From Chara braunii (Eukaryota > Streptophyta > Charophyceae > Charales > Characeae): a DNA stretch of 62,614 nt. Shown one piece after another: positions 43,565 through 55,164 of the stretch. How positions within the stretch are numbered: the first letter of the stretch is position 1; every line of letters starts with the position of its first letter. The DNA is taken from contig BFEA01000054.1 of the NCBI GenBank assembly GCA_003427395.1, positions 2,951,467 to 3,014,080 on the forward strand. The letters are read 5' to 3'. A model generated the notes under the pieces. It did no database searches, had not been told where the DNA came from, and saw nothing but the letters and a program-made list of their open reading frames with translations. The position numbers and the translations under genes are program-made.

Positions 43565-44015
43565 AGTAGTTGATGATGCTCTGCGCCAAACGAGTTTTCT
43601 GTACGAAGTTCTGAAAAGCCTTGTTCATGGCCCGATGGAAAGTCGCAGGGGTGTTGCAGATACCCATCGGACATGGAATCCACTGCCATGTACCTTCGAA
43701 AAGCACAAACGCTGTTTTCGGTCGATCTTCCTCCCGGACAAGAAGATGATGGAAACCATGACGAACATCAAACTTGCTGAAAAATTGAGCACCCTCAATC
43801 GCATTCAATAACTCATCAATCCGGGGGAGGGGATACACATCTTTAATCGTGATATCATTCAACTTTCGATAATCAATGCAAATGTGAATCCCTCCGGCCT
43901 TTTTAGGTACGATTACTACGGGAAAAGACCACGGACCTATGGCGGGTTTGATCCATCCATTAGCTTCAAACTCCTTAATCCGCTGAAAAGCGGTCGGTCT
44001 TTGAGCTGGCGAGTA
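43565..44015 (-). pseudogene. Element A RT, N-terminal half
   Basis: The minus-strand frame shows VIVPKKAGGIHICIDYRKL near 43920-43865. After it come NDITIKDVYPLPRIDELL and then the first catalytic Asp in FFSKFDVRHGFHHL (about 43775). WQWIPCPMGICNTPATFHRAM and the run up to IINYCV complete this half, and there element B was inserted. The remainder, beginning at YMDD, is at 15602. Breaks occur near 43960-44015. Confidence 0.88.
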
Positions 44016-44905
44016 TCAATAGGGAGCGCAGCTAATGGGCGGATGATCTCCTATGAGGATGGCATGCTCAATCACATTAGTTAAGCCGATATCATTATCG
44101 TGCACGCTCAGTACTTCTGCGTAACCATTTAACACACGGATTAATGACTTCCGGAGTTCCGTAGGAACATGACTCGGGAGGGGGATTGTTGATTCTCCGG
44201 AATTCTTGAGGGGCATATCGACCCAATCAATCGGCTGTCCCCGCCGTTCACCGACACAAGAGAACATGAAACTACTGGTGCGAACAGAAAAGACAGTTGC
44301 TATCATCTGGGGCTCAGCGGGGCTGATCATCTCCGTTTTTTTAGTTTCAGCGTCGGTTTCTGAACCGACCGAGGTCGGTTCCACAGTTAGCCCGGTTAGA
44401 TCCGTCATTTCTTGCATTAGATTAGGTACGTCACTTACCGGTGCTTCCGCCTCTTGTTTGATCAAGGCGATGGTGGCTCCAGTCGTTAATAACGATCTGG
44501 GCGGAAAAGCAGAGACATCCAAACACTGTTCCGTTTGCTGATAGCGCGTTCGTAAGGAAAGAGCTCCCTCGTACAAGGTGCGAGGGGGTTCCAAATCATC
44601 AGCCAAATCGGAGACTTGTAATATAGGTTCCTCGAGGAGGACTGAAGGATTGACCTGGGCTGTTAGAGGTGTGAATGCACTGTCGTCAGAATTCACGTGG
44701 AAGCTCCGAGCGGTGTCGGGGAACACTCGAAATTCTTCAGGGGTTTCATGTTCGAAAAGTTCAACCAGATGTTTTCATTCCTCTTCACTGGGCATCTCTT
44801 CTTCGTATTCTCGCTCCCTGATTCCATCCCTGAGGTTCGAGGGGGGGCACTCCTCGGGATCAATGTATCGAATCATCCCAATGGGAGCCGAGTTAGGGAC
44901 CCATT
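44016..44905 (-). pseudogene. Element A region between protease and RT
   Basis: A 236-codon frame (44726-44016) is acidic and Ser/Thr-rich. It ends with NGYAEVLSVHDNDIGLTNVI and HAILIGDHPPI, the usual lead-in to a Ty3 RT. The earlier part (44905-44727) is frameshifted. No separate enzymatic motif is visible. Confidence 0.6.
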
Positions 44906-45271
44906 TTATCGTTCGGGTGGAAACCCGCAAAGGAAGAGTCTGAGGTTTTTCCCAGTTTGTGTAAGCACCAATTGTTTCGAATCGAAATGCAGACGTGCGA
45001 CCACCGCCATCGCCCAGGGTAATCCCAACAACACAAAATAGGAACGTACATCTATTACGAGCGCGTTAACAAGGACGTGTACTCGTCCCACTTTTACGGC
45101 TACGTTCTCGATAATACCTACGATGTTAATTGCTTCCTCGTCGGCAGAGACGTAGTTGTCTTTGCTTGATTGAGGAAGAATGGATCCAAGTCATCCCGTC
45201 TTTTTAACAGTATCCAATGATATGGCCACGGCAGAAGACCCTGTGTCAATAAGGGCATTAAATGGTTTGCC
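44906..45271 (-). pseudogene. Aspartic protease of element A
   Basis: Directly after a TAG that follows the Gag frame, the same frame reads FNALIDTGS, with an intact DTGS active site at about 45247-45236. It then reads a flap-like stretch and VLLGLPWAM-type sequence (about 45010-44985), the ILG-x-PFL equivalent. One further in-frame stop occurs near 45180. The active-site triad is preserved, unlike in element B. Confidence 0.75.
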
Positions 45272-46911
45272 CTACACTTCACAGTCACATTCCGCACTTT
45301 TCCATAGGACCGACCGAGCTCGTACGAAGTGGTCCTTTTCTACTAACGAGATTGTTGCTATACGTGCGGCTTTGGGTTCAGGTTCTTTTGAGTCTGGCTC
45401 AGGAGGCGCAACTTCCTCACCTTCCTCCTTCTTCTTCCTCATCCGTTGTATGCGCTGATAGGTGAAGCGCTTTTGATTTTTCTGGCAGTGTTGTAAAAGT
45501 TTATCGTTCGCTGCTTTAGATATAGTAAGCAGATGTCCTACTGGGATAAGAATGCGAATATCTAATTGCTTGAGCGTTTTCAGTACATCAGTATCCCCTG
45601 TCTGAAACTGTGGTCCCGGATTGGACTCGCGATCGACCCATTCGAGATCATCTTGGGTCGATCGGATCGCTCCGATCATTCCGGCAAGATGGAGATACTC
45701 GAGGGGATTGACCACGTCAGCCGCGTCAAAGGAAGAAGCTCCTGATGTCAACGCCATTGTCGTCGAAGGGGAAGGCTGCTCCGGGGCGTATGCCACGAGT
45801 TCTTTTCCCGGATCCGTTTCCATCAGAGCGACCACTCGTCCTTGATTAAGGGCGACGGGGGCCGCAGCAGGGGGAGGCTGATTACGTTTCGGCTGCGGAC
45901 AGTCTCGGGCGAAATGCCCGGGCTGTTTGCAGTTAAAACACTCGATCTTTCCTGCCGGATTAGCTAGATGGGGAAACTGAGAGGCGAATCCTAGAGCAGG
46001 TGGAGCAGGTAAGAGTGGAAACGATGCAGGGGCGGGCCGAGCAGGAGTTGGGTTACGCTTAATGAGCCTGGTCATTATCTGTTTCATCCGTTCCATGTGA
46101 GCGGCCTGCATTTGGATCAAGTTGCTCACCCATTCGGACTGCTTGGTAGTGGCCGTATGGATCATCTGGGCAAGATGCAAATTGGTTATGGCTGGCGAGG
46201 GGGGTTCAGATGGAGTTCCGCTTCTAACGGCTGCGATTGATTGACTCACCGGGGGAGAGGGAGGAGAAGCAGTCGGGATATCGGAGACGATTCCGCCGGG
46301 AAGGTCATGGTCGGGGCGGGGATAAAACCGTTTGACCGGCCGTAGCCGTGATCGCCTTTTGGCCGTTACATCTCGTATGGTATCTGTAATATCCTCGTCT
46401 CCCTGGCTAATTTTTTTTTTTTTGTATCAGCCAAGTCTAACTCCAACGCTTTACTGATGATAGTCGATAACTAGGTTGTTTTCAGCGGAACTTTTTTCTG
46501 CAGTTTCCCTTTCAAGGTCGGACTTCGAAGGTGATCAATAAACAAGTCTCGAGCGGAATTCTCGTCTCGCCCAGATTTATCCAATGTGGTTTGAAATCGA
46601 TCAACGAAATCGGGCAATAATTCCCCTGGTCCTTGTGGTCGATTTTTGAGTACATACCAGGCAGCATCTTCACTAACCGTATCGAATCGAGCCAAGAATG
46701 CTCGCTTGAAAGTATCCCAATCTACCCATATATGCTTTCTGAACCAATTGTGTGATGTATTGCGGAGTAGTAATGTCAGAACATGGGGAAGATCGGCTGC
46801 GCTGTAGTTTTGAGCTTCGACGGCTTCCAGCCAAGCCTCGGGATGGGTATGGTTAGGGAAGAAGGGAAAGGGGGCAGGGATGCTAACGATCACCCTATTA
46901 CTGTCCACCAT
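45272..46911 (-). pseudogene. Gag of element A
   Basis: The first part (46911-46471, 146 codons) has a gag-type helical domain: PEAWLEAVEAQNYS, then WFRKHIWVDWDTFKRAFLAR and LLPDFVDRFQTTL. A TAG at 46471-46473 and an 11-base T run near 46418 break the frame. It resumes at 46249 with a proline-rich segment, a CCHC knuckle CFNCKQPGHFARDC (about aa 103-116) and a charged C-terminus with DIRILIPVGHLLTISKA. Gag forms the virus-like particle and binds element RNA. The start 125 bases from the primer site is sensible. Confidence 0.88.
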
Positions 46912-47035
46912 TGGTATTGATGGTGCAGCCGCACTAGACTGAAACCGGGTTACTGGGCGATCTCGACGAGCTAGTTGAGGGTCTCTCCTACCTCTCGCTT
47001 GTTCGACTTACTATCATCAGAACCGACACTTGGCG

Positions 47036-47047
47036 GCTCCGATACCA
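47036..47047 (-). promoter_or_regulatory. Primer-binding site of element A (tRNA-iMet)
   Basis: On the minus strand the bases tggtatcggagc directly follow the 5' LTR. They differ at one position from the canonical initiator-Met primer site tggtatcagagc. Confidence 0.85.
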
Positions 47048-49677
47048 ACCTCACGCCCTTGTGCTGTCTTCCGTTCGGAGTGTTAGCTGTGTGGAAAAGA
47101 GGCCCACAAAAACAACAAGATGGGGTGTGCCAAGGATTTTTTTTTGGAAATTGAGTGTGGGGACACAGACGGAACTGAACTCCCCCGTGTTGGTCCGATG
47201 GAGCAAGTCGATCGTTCGCGCTCCGCGGAAGGCGCGCGCGGATACAGCGCGAAAACAGAAAGATTCAAATTCAATCCAAAAAGTATTGTCGGGCTTCCCA
47301 CCGAGCTATCGTCCGTCGTTTCAAACGGAAAGGCTCTGGCACGCTTCGCTTGTCTCGTTTTCGTACCAGATCTCGTCTTCGTTCGCTGGTCAGTTCCGAA
47401 TCCGACGTGGATGGTCTCAGCCGAGTGGCTCTTTCCTTATGCTCATCCTCACTCTGTATTCGGTAGTGGAAGCCCTTCGCTTCGTAGTGATCAAAACGCT
47501 GACATTCGGTGCACAGAGTGCGCGGTCAGTGGGGTTCTACTGCCGTCCATGAAATTACGATTAACTCGTTAAATGGCAACAATACCGAGTAAGGTGGGAA
47601 GTGCGTATCGATAATAACAAACCCGGCTTCTACGAACCCAGAACAGCAGTTGGCCGGAGGGAAGTAATACTGCCCGTCGATTTGTGCAACGGCTTCTCGT
47701 ACGTCCCACTCACATACACGTGTCCTTTCCTTACTGTAAGGAAAAGGTCGCTTTGGGATGGGATATACGGGAGGCTGGCGCCCAATCGAAGGGTACTGGT
47801 CATTCCACAAGTCAATCAATCACAAAATATCCGGAGAAGTCATTAAAAGCGATTCGCGCATCCCCCAATCAATCTTCATCACGCATATGGCTACGGGTCC
47901 GATCAGTTCAACACAACGTTGGTCCCTGGGTGCCTTGTTTCTCAAGGCCGCCTCGTGGTTCGGTTGCTGATGTCGTGCAGCATAAGGCAGATTGCATGTG
48001 TAGTGCAAACAGAGCTACAAATCCAAACACTCTTGCATTCTTTAACAAAATCCCGACAACACTCGTCTAATCAATTTGGAATATTCACGCATCTCTATAC
48101 ATGCATTTACTGTGGAAGGTGCGAAAATGCACAGGAAAAGATGGATCGCATTGCACAATATACACGCATACACCGTTCACAAGACAAGTAGATGGGGTCT
48201 TTGCGTAGGAGGATTACCCAGGAAACTAATGGAAGGGTTCCAGAAGAAGTTCTTTCATACAGAAGCAGGATGCCAACTCATTCCTACTCAAGAGAGGGAC
48301 AATCATTCATATTCATCATCATTCAAAAAGAGAGAGTGAGAGAGAGAGTCGAGGGAAAGAAAGTCTAGAATAGAAGAGGACAAGGTCCAGGAAGAGAAAA
48401 GTTCGGCATCACCACCGTACACTCACGCCAAAGATAACAATCCACAACCAAGGCGCATTCGCCGTTAATTCCGATATGGCCCCGGGCCAATCAAGTCAAC
48501 ATCGATCCTCATACCCGCACCGACGATCCCGGCCGTCGCGTGCTACTCCCATCACTGCGATCGTCACCCCGCTGTCGCAGACTCGACATGGTTCACCCAG
48601 ATCCCACAGTCCGTCGTGGCGATCCAGCGCGCAACCGACCAGTCTATCGTCAGCCCGACAGGACTTTCCGAATCGCTTCAAACACTCTGCCTAGCCACTA
48701 CTTACCGGAAGCTGGCTTGAGAGTTGAGAACGTAAGAGAGATTTGCAGATGCGCTTGCGGGTTTTATAGTTGCGACAGGGGAGATAGAAGGGGGAGAAGG
48801 CGACAGGAAAGTTGAGGTGTAAGAGGAGAAGCAAGAGGAGAAGACTTTGAGAAGAGTGCTCTACGAACGCCATGCTGATCCCTCGGAACTCAAGGTTCAA
48901 CCAATCAGGTTCGTCGCGCGATAGGAAGGTCCTATTGATCCACACACCTGATTGGCGAGCGGGAGTTATCGGGCGATCGACCGGGCGTCGTACGCCAAAC
49001 TTAGAGGGTGAGAAGAGAAAAGGCGCGAGAGGTGGCGCAAGACGGGTCCAAGATTCAGATGATCAAGAAAGGGAAATGGGCGCGCGTAAGCAAGACGGGA
49101 GAGAGAGAGAGGGAGAAGGAAAAACAGTTACGGGGAGAGAGAAAAAGGAGGGAGAAGGGAAGGGAGGCGCGGGAGGGAGTGATGCGGGGGACAGAGAGGA
49201 GGGAGCTTTCGCATGCACGGCGCCGTCAACAAAAAAAGAAAAAGGCACCGAAACAGTTACAGCTTGCTTCTATCCTAATTCAAAAATTGAAATCACCATA
49301 TCTGCGCGCGAAAGAGCAACGCGGGAAAAGAAAAGTCCTACGCTTATTTGTATCCGAACGAAATTCCGACAGTTTTTCTCCGATGCGACCAAGAACATTC
49401 ACACACTCGAAAAGGACACGTCGAAGTTCCGCTTATCCCGGAATTCCCAACCGTTGGGCCCAATTCCCAGTGTGCTCACTAAGGCTCACACAAATCCCCA
49501 TGTATTTTCCGACTTAGCAAAAAGAAAAACAGAACTCAGCAGTCGAAAAAACTCTCCAAAAAGGGAAAATGCGGCACCCGAAAGCAAGAAATAAAAAACG
49601 GGGTTTTCCTGGGGTTGGTAATAAGCAAAAGAAAGGGTACGAAAGGTGGCACGGGGTTGTGAAGTGGTTCGTCACAT
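47048..49677 (-). repeat. 5' LTR of element A
   Basis: This is the direct repeat of 8151-10816. The candidate TATA box is retained at 48762-48768. AG-rich tracts near 48330-48355 and 49100-49200 are shared with the other copy. Confidence 0.93.
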
Positions 49678-52268
49678 CCGCCTGTTGATTTTTGAACGAG
49701 GCAGGCACCCTGCCTGTGAGAACAAAATCCTGGTTCTAGAAGTCAGTTACGTCGTAAGCCTTCTCCCAAATAGAGTTGAGGAATTCTCAGAATCCTCTAG
49801 CGATGATGCATTCCCACCAGAGATGTAACGAGTCTTCTAGAGAAGGGTGAACGCAGGCGTCGCAAACTGTTGATACTGTCATACCTTTCTCTGCGCACCA
49901 GAGGGCTGTGGGGACACAAGAATGGAGGCGCATCCATTGGAGACCTCCAACCTTAGTCTCCAGTGATGAGAGTAACAGTTGAATGAAGAAAACCACCCAG
50001 GACTGGGATAATGGGCTAAGCTTCAGAGATGATGCCTTATGTTGCCAGTTTGCAATTAATCCTGCTTGGACAGAGTGAGCTTCTGATTGGAGGCTATATC
50101 CTATCTTGGAAGTATAGTCCTGCAGCGAAACTATTCTGACCTCCTTGCCAGGGGTGGAGACTTTCCATCCAATCTTGCTCGTGTCTGGTTTCCAATCCTG
50201 GGGATTGGTGGGGTGAACACAAGTCTTAACATAGCCGTCTGGTGTCTTATGAACTGTTATCTTCTGCATACCTTGTAAACATGTGGCAGTAGGAGGACAG
50301 ATTTGTTTAAGGTCTGAGTTGCTCAAAATCCATTCCGAGGCTAACACCTCACCCTCCGGACAAACTTCATCCACTCTGAGGAGACGGGACGTCGCGGTTG
50401 TTGATTGGAACCATTGCTGCTCCTTGTAAACCTTCGACTGATTGGAGATCATGGTAACCCACTTTGTTGGGATACCCGCAACTATTTCTGCCAAGTTAGT
50501 TTCCACTTGATGTAGACCCGTAAGCTGATGTTTGAGTTGTGTTACGTTTTTCCATGTTTTCCTGTCAACATCCCAGATCTGGCGAATAAGCCATACTCCC
50601 CGCTGCATCCATTTCCTGGCAAAGTTTCTGGTGCCTTTAGCCACTGAGAACGAGTTCCCTGCTTTGTTACGAACAAGTGGGTTTTCGAAGAGACAGGAGT
50701 TAAGGATTTCTTCAGAAGTGGAAGGTTCCTCCAAGCGCTGGGGAAACATTTCTCCCCATGCTCTGAGTATCCCTTCCCAGGACTTAGTTGAGGGGCGAGA
50801 TGTGAAGGGTTTCATTAGTAAGGCATCCCATACTGCTTCAGGGTTCGACAATTCCCAATTATATGCTAAGGAGAATTGAGCCAGCAGAATCCATGGTTGC
50901 TTCTCTTTTGAGGTCAGTGCTCTGATTGGCCATTTTGCAAGAAGTGCCCGGTTTTGAGATTCTGGGTCAAGGACCCCCAAACCCCCGTTTTTCTTTTTCT
51001 CTATTATTTCCGTCCAGCTGACCTTGGATAGGACCGATTGAGCCTCCGAATCTCCTTTCCAAAGGAAGCGGGACAAGAATCGTCTGATGTTAGAGGCAGT
51101 GTGTGGTGGTAACGCGCACATAGAGAGAATGAACCATATTTTGGAGGATATGAAGGTGTTTATCACCATTGCTTTGCCGAATACCGACAGGCACCGTGAT
51201 TTGGACCAACTGACGCACGTGTCTCTAATCTTGTTCTCCATTATTGAGTTTTGGATGGGTGCTGAGTCTCCGAAGGATACCTAGATGCCCAGGTATCTTT
51301 CCACTGCCGCTCCAGGTTTAACCTTAATGCCCAGGTCCAGGGCCAGCGGTTCGCCATTGGGGGTAAGAGCCACTGATTTTTGCCAACTGACCTTCATTTC
51401 AGAGGCCAGTTCATATGTAGAGATGCATTGTTCTAGGGCCGATAGCGATGTCACTGAGTTCTCTGAAATGGCCGAAAAGTCATCTGCTAGGGCCGAGGCT
51501 TTTATTGAGTGATAAGGGGAAATCTGCAATCCCTCGTAGTCAGGATGTTGTCTTATCATATTTAGGAAAACTTCAAGTTGGATCACAAAGAGTGATGGGG
51601 CCAGGGGCATCCCTGTCGCAGGGATCTAGTGACTTTAAAGGGGGATGAGGGAAAACCATTCACTAGGACCCTGCCTGATGAGGCTCCGTACAGGGCTTTG
51701 ACGAAAGATCTGAATACGGGGCCTATTCCCATTTTTTCTAGGACCGCTTGAACAAAGTCTCAATTGACCCTATCGTAGGCTTTCTGAAAGTCAATTACTA
51801 GAATGACGGCTTTATTCAGTTGGTGTTGATTAATCCAGTCAATAGATTGTGATATTGTCATAACATTATCTAGTACTTGTCTACCCGGTACAAATCCGGA
51901 TTGGTCAGGTTGTACCAGTCTGTGCAGGAAGGGTTTTATTCGAATTGCTAATGTTTTAGCTAGGATTTTGCCATGTACATTAAGTAGTGAGATGGGCATG
52001 TAGTTCCGCACGTCGGACTTGTCCCCCTTCTTGTAGAGAAGGATGATAATCCCTTCAGTAGTGTTAGGACCAAGGGGGTTTTCCTCAAGGATTTGATTGA
52101 AGACTCTGAGGATATCCGGGGCAAGGAGTGTCCAAAACCGGAGGTAGAATTCTACCGTTAGTCCGTCCGGGCCCGAACACTTTCCTTTGGCCATGCTCTC
52201 AAGTGCCTTAGTGATCTCCGATAATGTGATTGGGGATTCGAGTGATGAAGCTTGTTGGTCGGATGAAG
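49678..52268 (-). pseudogene. LINE ORF2: reverse transcriptase and C-terminal region
   Basis: The minus-strand frame from 52268 carries L1-type RT blocks: GKCSGPDGLTVEFY, LLYKKGDKSDVRNY, QSGFVPGRQVLDN and the catalytic Asp in VIDFQKAYDRVN. A TGA at 51762-51760 replaces a likely Trp. A one-base loss near 51606 shifts frame in RQGCPLAPSL. ALADDFSAIS at about 51490 is the second catalytic block, in the position of (Y/F)ADD. A TAG follows near 51280, then a 484-codon frame (51241-49787) ending in CDACVHPSLEDSLHLWWEC, a zf-RVT-like Cys/His segment. The protein runs on, frameshifted, to the LTR edge. Confidence 0.88.
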
Positions 52269-52281
52269 CTCGGTTCTTTTT
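52269..52281. repeat. Right target-site duplication of the LINE
   Basis: The 13 bases ctcggttcttttt are identical to 7458-7470. They mark the 5' truncation point of the LINE. Confidence 0.6.
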
Positions 52282-52756
52282 CATAGGGCGTCTTCACACC
52301 ACTCTCGAAATGCTAAAAAAAAACAAAAATGTGGCAGGTGCTTCTGACCATGTTCTAGGGGGAAGCTCATTCTTTTTTTTTTTTCTTTTTTTTTTAAGCC
52401 CAGGGTGTTGTAGAGGCTGGTTACTAGGCACACATTGATCGCCAGGAGCGGTCAGCCATGGTCGTCCTGAGGGAACGAGGCTTACCTTCCCATCCCATCC
52501 TCACGTCAATACTCCTAGCTCACCCCCTATCTCTACTATCCTACCTCAGTGTGACCAGCACTCAGGACCATTCCCCTATCGAGGAGAACTTGGACCGAAC
52601 AGCAGCGACAGGCACCAGGGCTAGCCATGACCCAGCCGTGGTGCAAGCGGAATTGAACGAGCCTCGTCGCACGGGAACTTCGGACGCCAGGCCCGATCAA
52701 TCTCCTACTAGCCCCGAAGTTGACCAACTGGTAATTCACGCCCTGTATTCGATCCG
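52282..52756. other. Unassigned flank with T-rich tract
   Basis: This contains a T run at 52374-52397 and a 103-codon plus-strand frame (52458-52769) that is Ser/Thr-rich, has no recognised domain and runs into the tandem repeats. Confidence 0.4.
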
Positions 52757-53060
52757 GACCAACCAGTGACTCACGCCCTCTACTCGGCCACCACAGCCCT
52801 AGTTTGCTACACACAGTCTAGCTGATTTTAAGGGGGGTACTTACTACTTAGTCATCGAAACGCCTTCATCATCATTAGTTGATCCAGACCAACCAGCGAC
52901 TCACGCCCTCTATCATCATCAGTTAATCCAGACCAACCAGTGACTCACACCCTCTACTCGCTCACCACAGCCCTAGTCTGCCACACGCAGTCTAGCTGAT
53001 TTTAAGGGGGGTACTTAGTCATCGAAAACGGACCAACCAGCGACTCAGGGAGACTTATCA
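52757..53060. repeat. Irregular tandem repeat (gaccaaccag unit)
   Basis: The phrase gaccaaccagygactcac occurs at about 52757, 52886, 52931 and 53031. It is followed in two copies by about 90 bases with accacagccctagt and tctagctgattttaaggggg. Spacing is uneven because of partial units. Confidence 0.8.
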
Positions 53061-53400
53061 TCGAATGCCAACATCATTATCAGTTGATCGTAACCTCCTC
53101 CCAGCCCTATGGTTGTGTATGTATGTATGTATGTACTCTGTATCTTGGATATATTATGCCCATGTGCTAAGTGTATGTTCGTAATGTGTATGTGGACCCG
53201 ATTTCATAGCAGACGCTGCTCCCCACCATGGAGCATCTGCGAGGTAAGTACTGAGTACTGGTGAGAGGGGCTCTTACCACCTCCACTAGTACTATGTGTG
53301 TGTATAGTATGTGTGCATGGTATGTGATAGACTGTGTATCATGGTTGTGCTATCTGGGGTGATATCTCTGTATGTGGGTGTATGTGGTAGAGACAGGCCT
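53061..53400. repeat. (GTAT)n-like and GT-rich simple sequence
   Basis: GTAT repeats occur at about 53110-53132, and GT/AT-rich sequence continues to 53390. No gene is seen. Confidence 0.7.
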
Positions 53401-53404
53401 ATCT

Positions 53405-53490
53405 GGACAGGACTCCCCCCAAAGTCCGGAACCGGACTCGAACCTGTGACCTACAGTATGAAACTGGAGGGTTCTACCGCATGTACTTCC
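53405..53490 (-). repeat. tRNA-like segment, probable SINE head
   Basis: The minus strand has a B box caggttcgagtccgg (about 53420-53440) and an upstream A-box-like stretch gcggtagaaccctcc. The middle can form a short anticodon-like arm around gtttcatac. Another tRNA-like relic lies 300 bases away in the same orientation, suggesting SINE units. Confidence 0.5.
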
Positions 53491-53715
53491 GCAGGATGTG
53501 GATATAATGTGTGTAATATCTGGGCTGGGGGAGATCATCAGAGCGACCAAAGCCAACAACAACTAGCAACCGACGTGAAGTCTAGGCCAGCATACAACAT
53601 CCCTGGACTTAGCCCCCTGGGTGGTGCGCAGGCAGTGTCTGTAATAGTACCATGCGTCAGCCCAGGGGAGTGTGTCCAGTCGTGCATCATTCTAACGCCC
53701 TGCCGGTGTCCATGC

Positions 53716-53815
53716 ACAAGGCTGCGGAGTTTTGAACCCAACCTCATACCACAATGCGCAACCTCATGATACCACAATGCGCATTTCCAACCGGTGCTCT
53801 AACCACTGAGCTACA
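53716..53815 (-). repeat. tRNA-like relic with internal duplication
   Basis: The minus strand begins gatgtagctcagtggttaga, an excellent D-arm and A box, and ends with a B box ggttgggttcaaaactcc. Between them a segment of about 24 bases (tgcgcattgtggta-tgaggtt) is present twice, so it cannot fold as a normal tRNA. It is probably a tRNA pseudogene or SINE head. Confidence 0.6.
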
Positions 53816-54590
53816 TCACTGGAAGGAAGCTCGTTCTCATTATGCACAGTTCGAGAGTTGTATGGCGATGCCCTTTAATACCAAGCTGAGAACCGGGGCC
53901 TCGGCCCACTTGCCATCTAATAGTATAGTTTACGAGTCTGTGTGACAGTGGAAGGAGGGAAAGTGCATTTATTGGGTCTGCTCCACTACTCAAGAAATGT
54001 GCAAAAAGATAGTGAATCTGTGAATCTGCTGCCAGACCATTGCAAAGCGATAGTGAATCTGTGAATCTGCGGCCAGACCATGGAAAGATACACTGCCATG
54101 TTTGTAAACGTTTCCACGAACAAGTCCAGATGCAGGCCTTCAAAGGAATGCTCCTTTTTTTTTTCCCTCCAAATTGCACTTTGGATTGGGCCTCACTGCT
54201 CTTCACCTTGAGCACACACATACACACATTGGGACATCCCACGAAGTCCACACTGGAGACCAGGGGCCGGGGGGTTAGTTTACGTTTCGTGCATTTCCAA
54301 CCTGCTCATGCTCACATTAGGGCCGTGAGATTTTCAGATCGGATGGCAAGGAGCCATGTACACTCGAAACCAGAACAAACCTCGAGAAGTCGGACATCGC
54401 CCCAGAGATGCAAAGTCCAGAATAGCGCAGCTTTGAAATTCCAACAAATTATCATATCTCATCCTCCAGTGAAAGGATGAGATAGATGCGTACTACCAGG
54501 AAAGATGGAATAGATGAGAGAAGAATATAGCTTACCTTAAAAAAAAACAAAAACAAAAAAAAAAAATCATATTACGCAGTTCCGGAGTTC
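53816..54590. repeat. Unassigned region with family M pieces
   Basis: At 54000-54110 two degenerate tandem copies of atagtgaatctgtgaatctg-c-gccagacca are followed by tggaaagatacac-tgccatg, which is family M wording. The rest shows no gene. An A-rich stretch closes it at 54540-54566. Confidence 0.6.
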
Positions 54591-54690
54591 CAGTCACCAT
54601 GTGCGGAACGACAGTGAATCTTCCGCTACATACACCCCCATGATATTTGTCCTTTGTGCATGTCCACAGACCACCTGAGCGAGGGCCATA
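54591..54690. repeat. Family M fragment
   Basis: This reads acagtgaatcttccgctaca...ccatgatatttgtcctttgtgcatgtc, a single arm plus tail of family M. Confidence 0.6.
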
Positions 54691-54967
54691 AACACCCTTG
54701 GAGTCGCCATGAGACTTGCCCTTGGAGTCTCCATGAGACTCCCTGTACGTGAGCAGCCAAAAGAAGAATAGTATTCTAAGCCATAAAAAAAGAGGTCAGT
54801 AAACTACACCCCAAACTACACCCCATTGCCTCTCCCTCCATTCCGCACCGGGCCCCTAAACCAACTCTAAACCAATGAGATTGCCTCTCCCTCCATTCCG
54901 CACCGGACCCCTAAACCAACTCTAAACCAACTCTAAACCAATGAGAAAAGGGAGCCTTACGGCTCCC
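54691..54967. repeat. Short tandem duplications
   Basis: A 26-base phrase, cccttggagtc-ccatgagact, is doubled at 54690-54740. A unit of about 56 bases with tgcctctccctccattccg is doubled at 54828-54942. An 18-base hairpin, gggagcc-ttac-ggctccc, lies at 54950-54967. Confidence 0.75.
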
Positions 54968-55008
54968 TGCCCTCAAAACATCCTAACAGTCCCACACAGT
55001 CACACAGA

Positions 55009-55119
55009 CTACCGTCTTCCCCCGAACACAACGCACCCTCATTTTGGATGTATCGGGCCGGAAATATAGTTGTATACATTTATTTTTAGGGTGCGTTATG
55101 TTCCGGGGAAGATGGTAGT
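55009..55119. repeat. MITE-like family C, copy 3
   Basis: The inverted ends of about 30 bases begin ctaccgtcttcccccgaaca and end with the near-perfect complement gttccggggaagatggtag. The inner arms are acgcaccct and agggtgcgt. This is the best-preserved copy. Confidence 0.85.
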
Positions 55120-55164
55120 AAACTATGCTATTCTATGGCATGTGGGGCGTCGCTGCACCACTCT

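Larger units (their letters stand above)
8151..49677 (-). mobile_element. Ty3/gypsy LTR element A (about 13.6 kb without insert)
   Basis: Two direct repeats of about 2.65 kb (8151-10816 and 47048-49677) bound a minus-strand element in the order gag, protease, RT, RNase H, PHD-finger ORF, integrase, 3' ORFs. The primer site next to the right-hand (5') LTR matches initiator tRNA-Met. On the minus strand the LTR starts TGTGACG and ends GGGCGTGAGGT. I found no convincing target duplication beside the LTRs. It sits inside the LINE coding region and is itself interrupted at 15607-43560 by element B. Many stops and frameshifts indicate an inactive copy. Confidence 0.9.
7466..52268 (-). mobile_element. 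5'-truncated L1-type LINE, split by element A
   Basis: A minus-strand non-LTR retrotransposon has its poly(A) tail seen as 24 T at 7466-7489. Its coding remnants run from 52268 to 49678 and resume at 8149. The 41.5 kb between them is LTR element A and its contents. Removing the insert leaves about 3.3 kb, so the copy is 5'-truncated within the RT-containing ORF2, as is usual for L1-like copies. The direct repeats at 7458-7470 and 52269-52281 fit target-primed insertion. Stops and frameshifts make it dead. Confidence 0.78.

Noticed and set aside
53311-53769. 152-codon plus-strand frame
   Set aside because: It overlaps two minus-strand tRNA-like units and has no recognisable domain.
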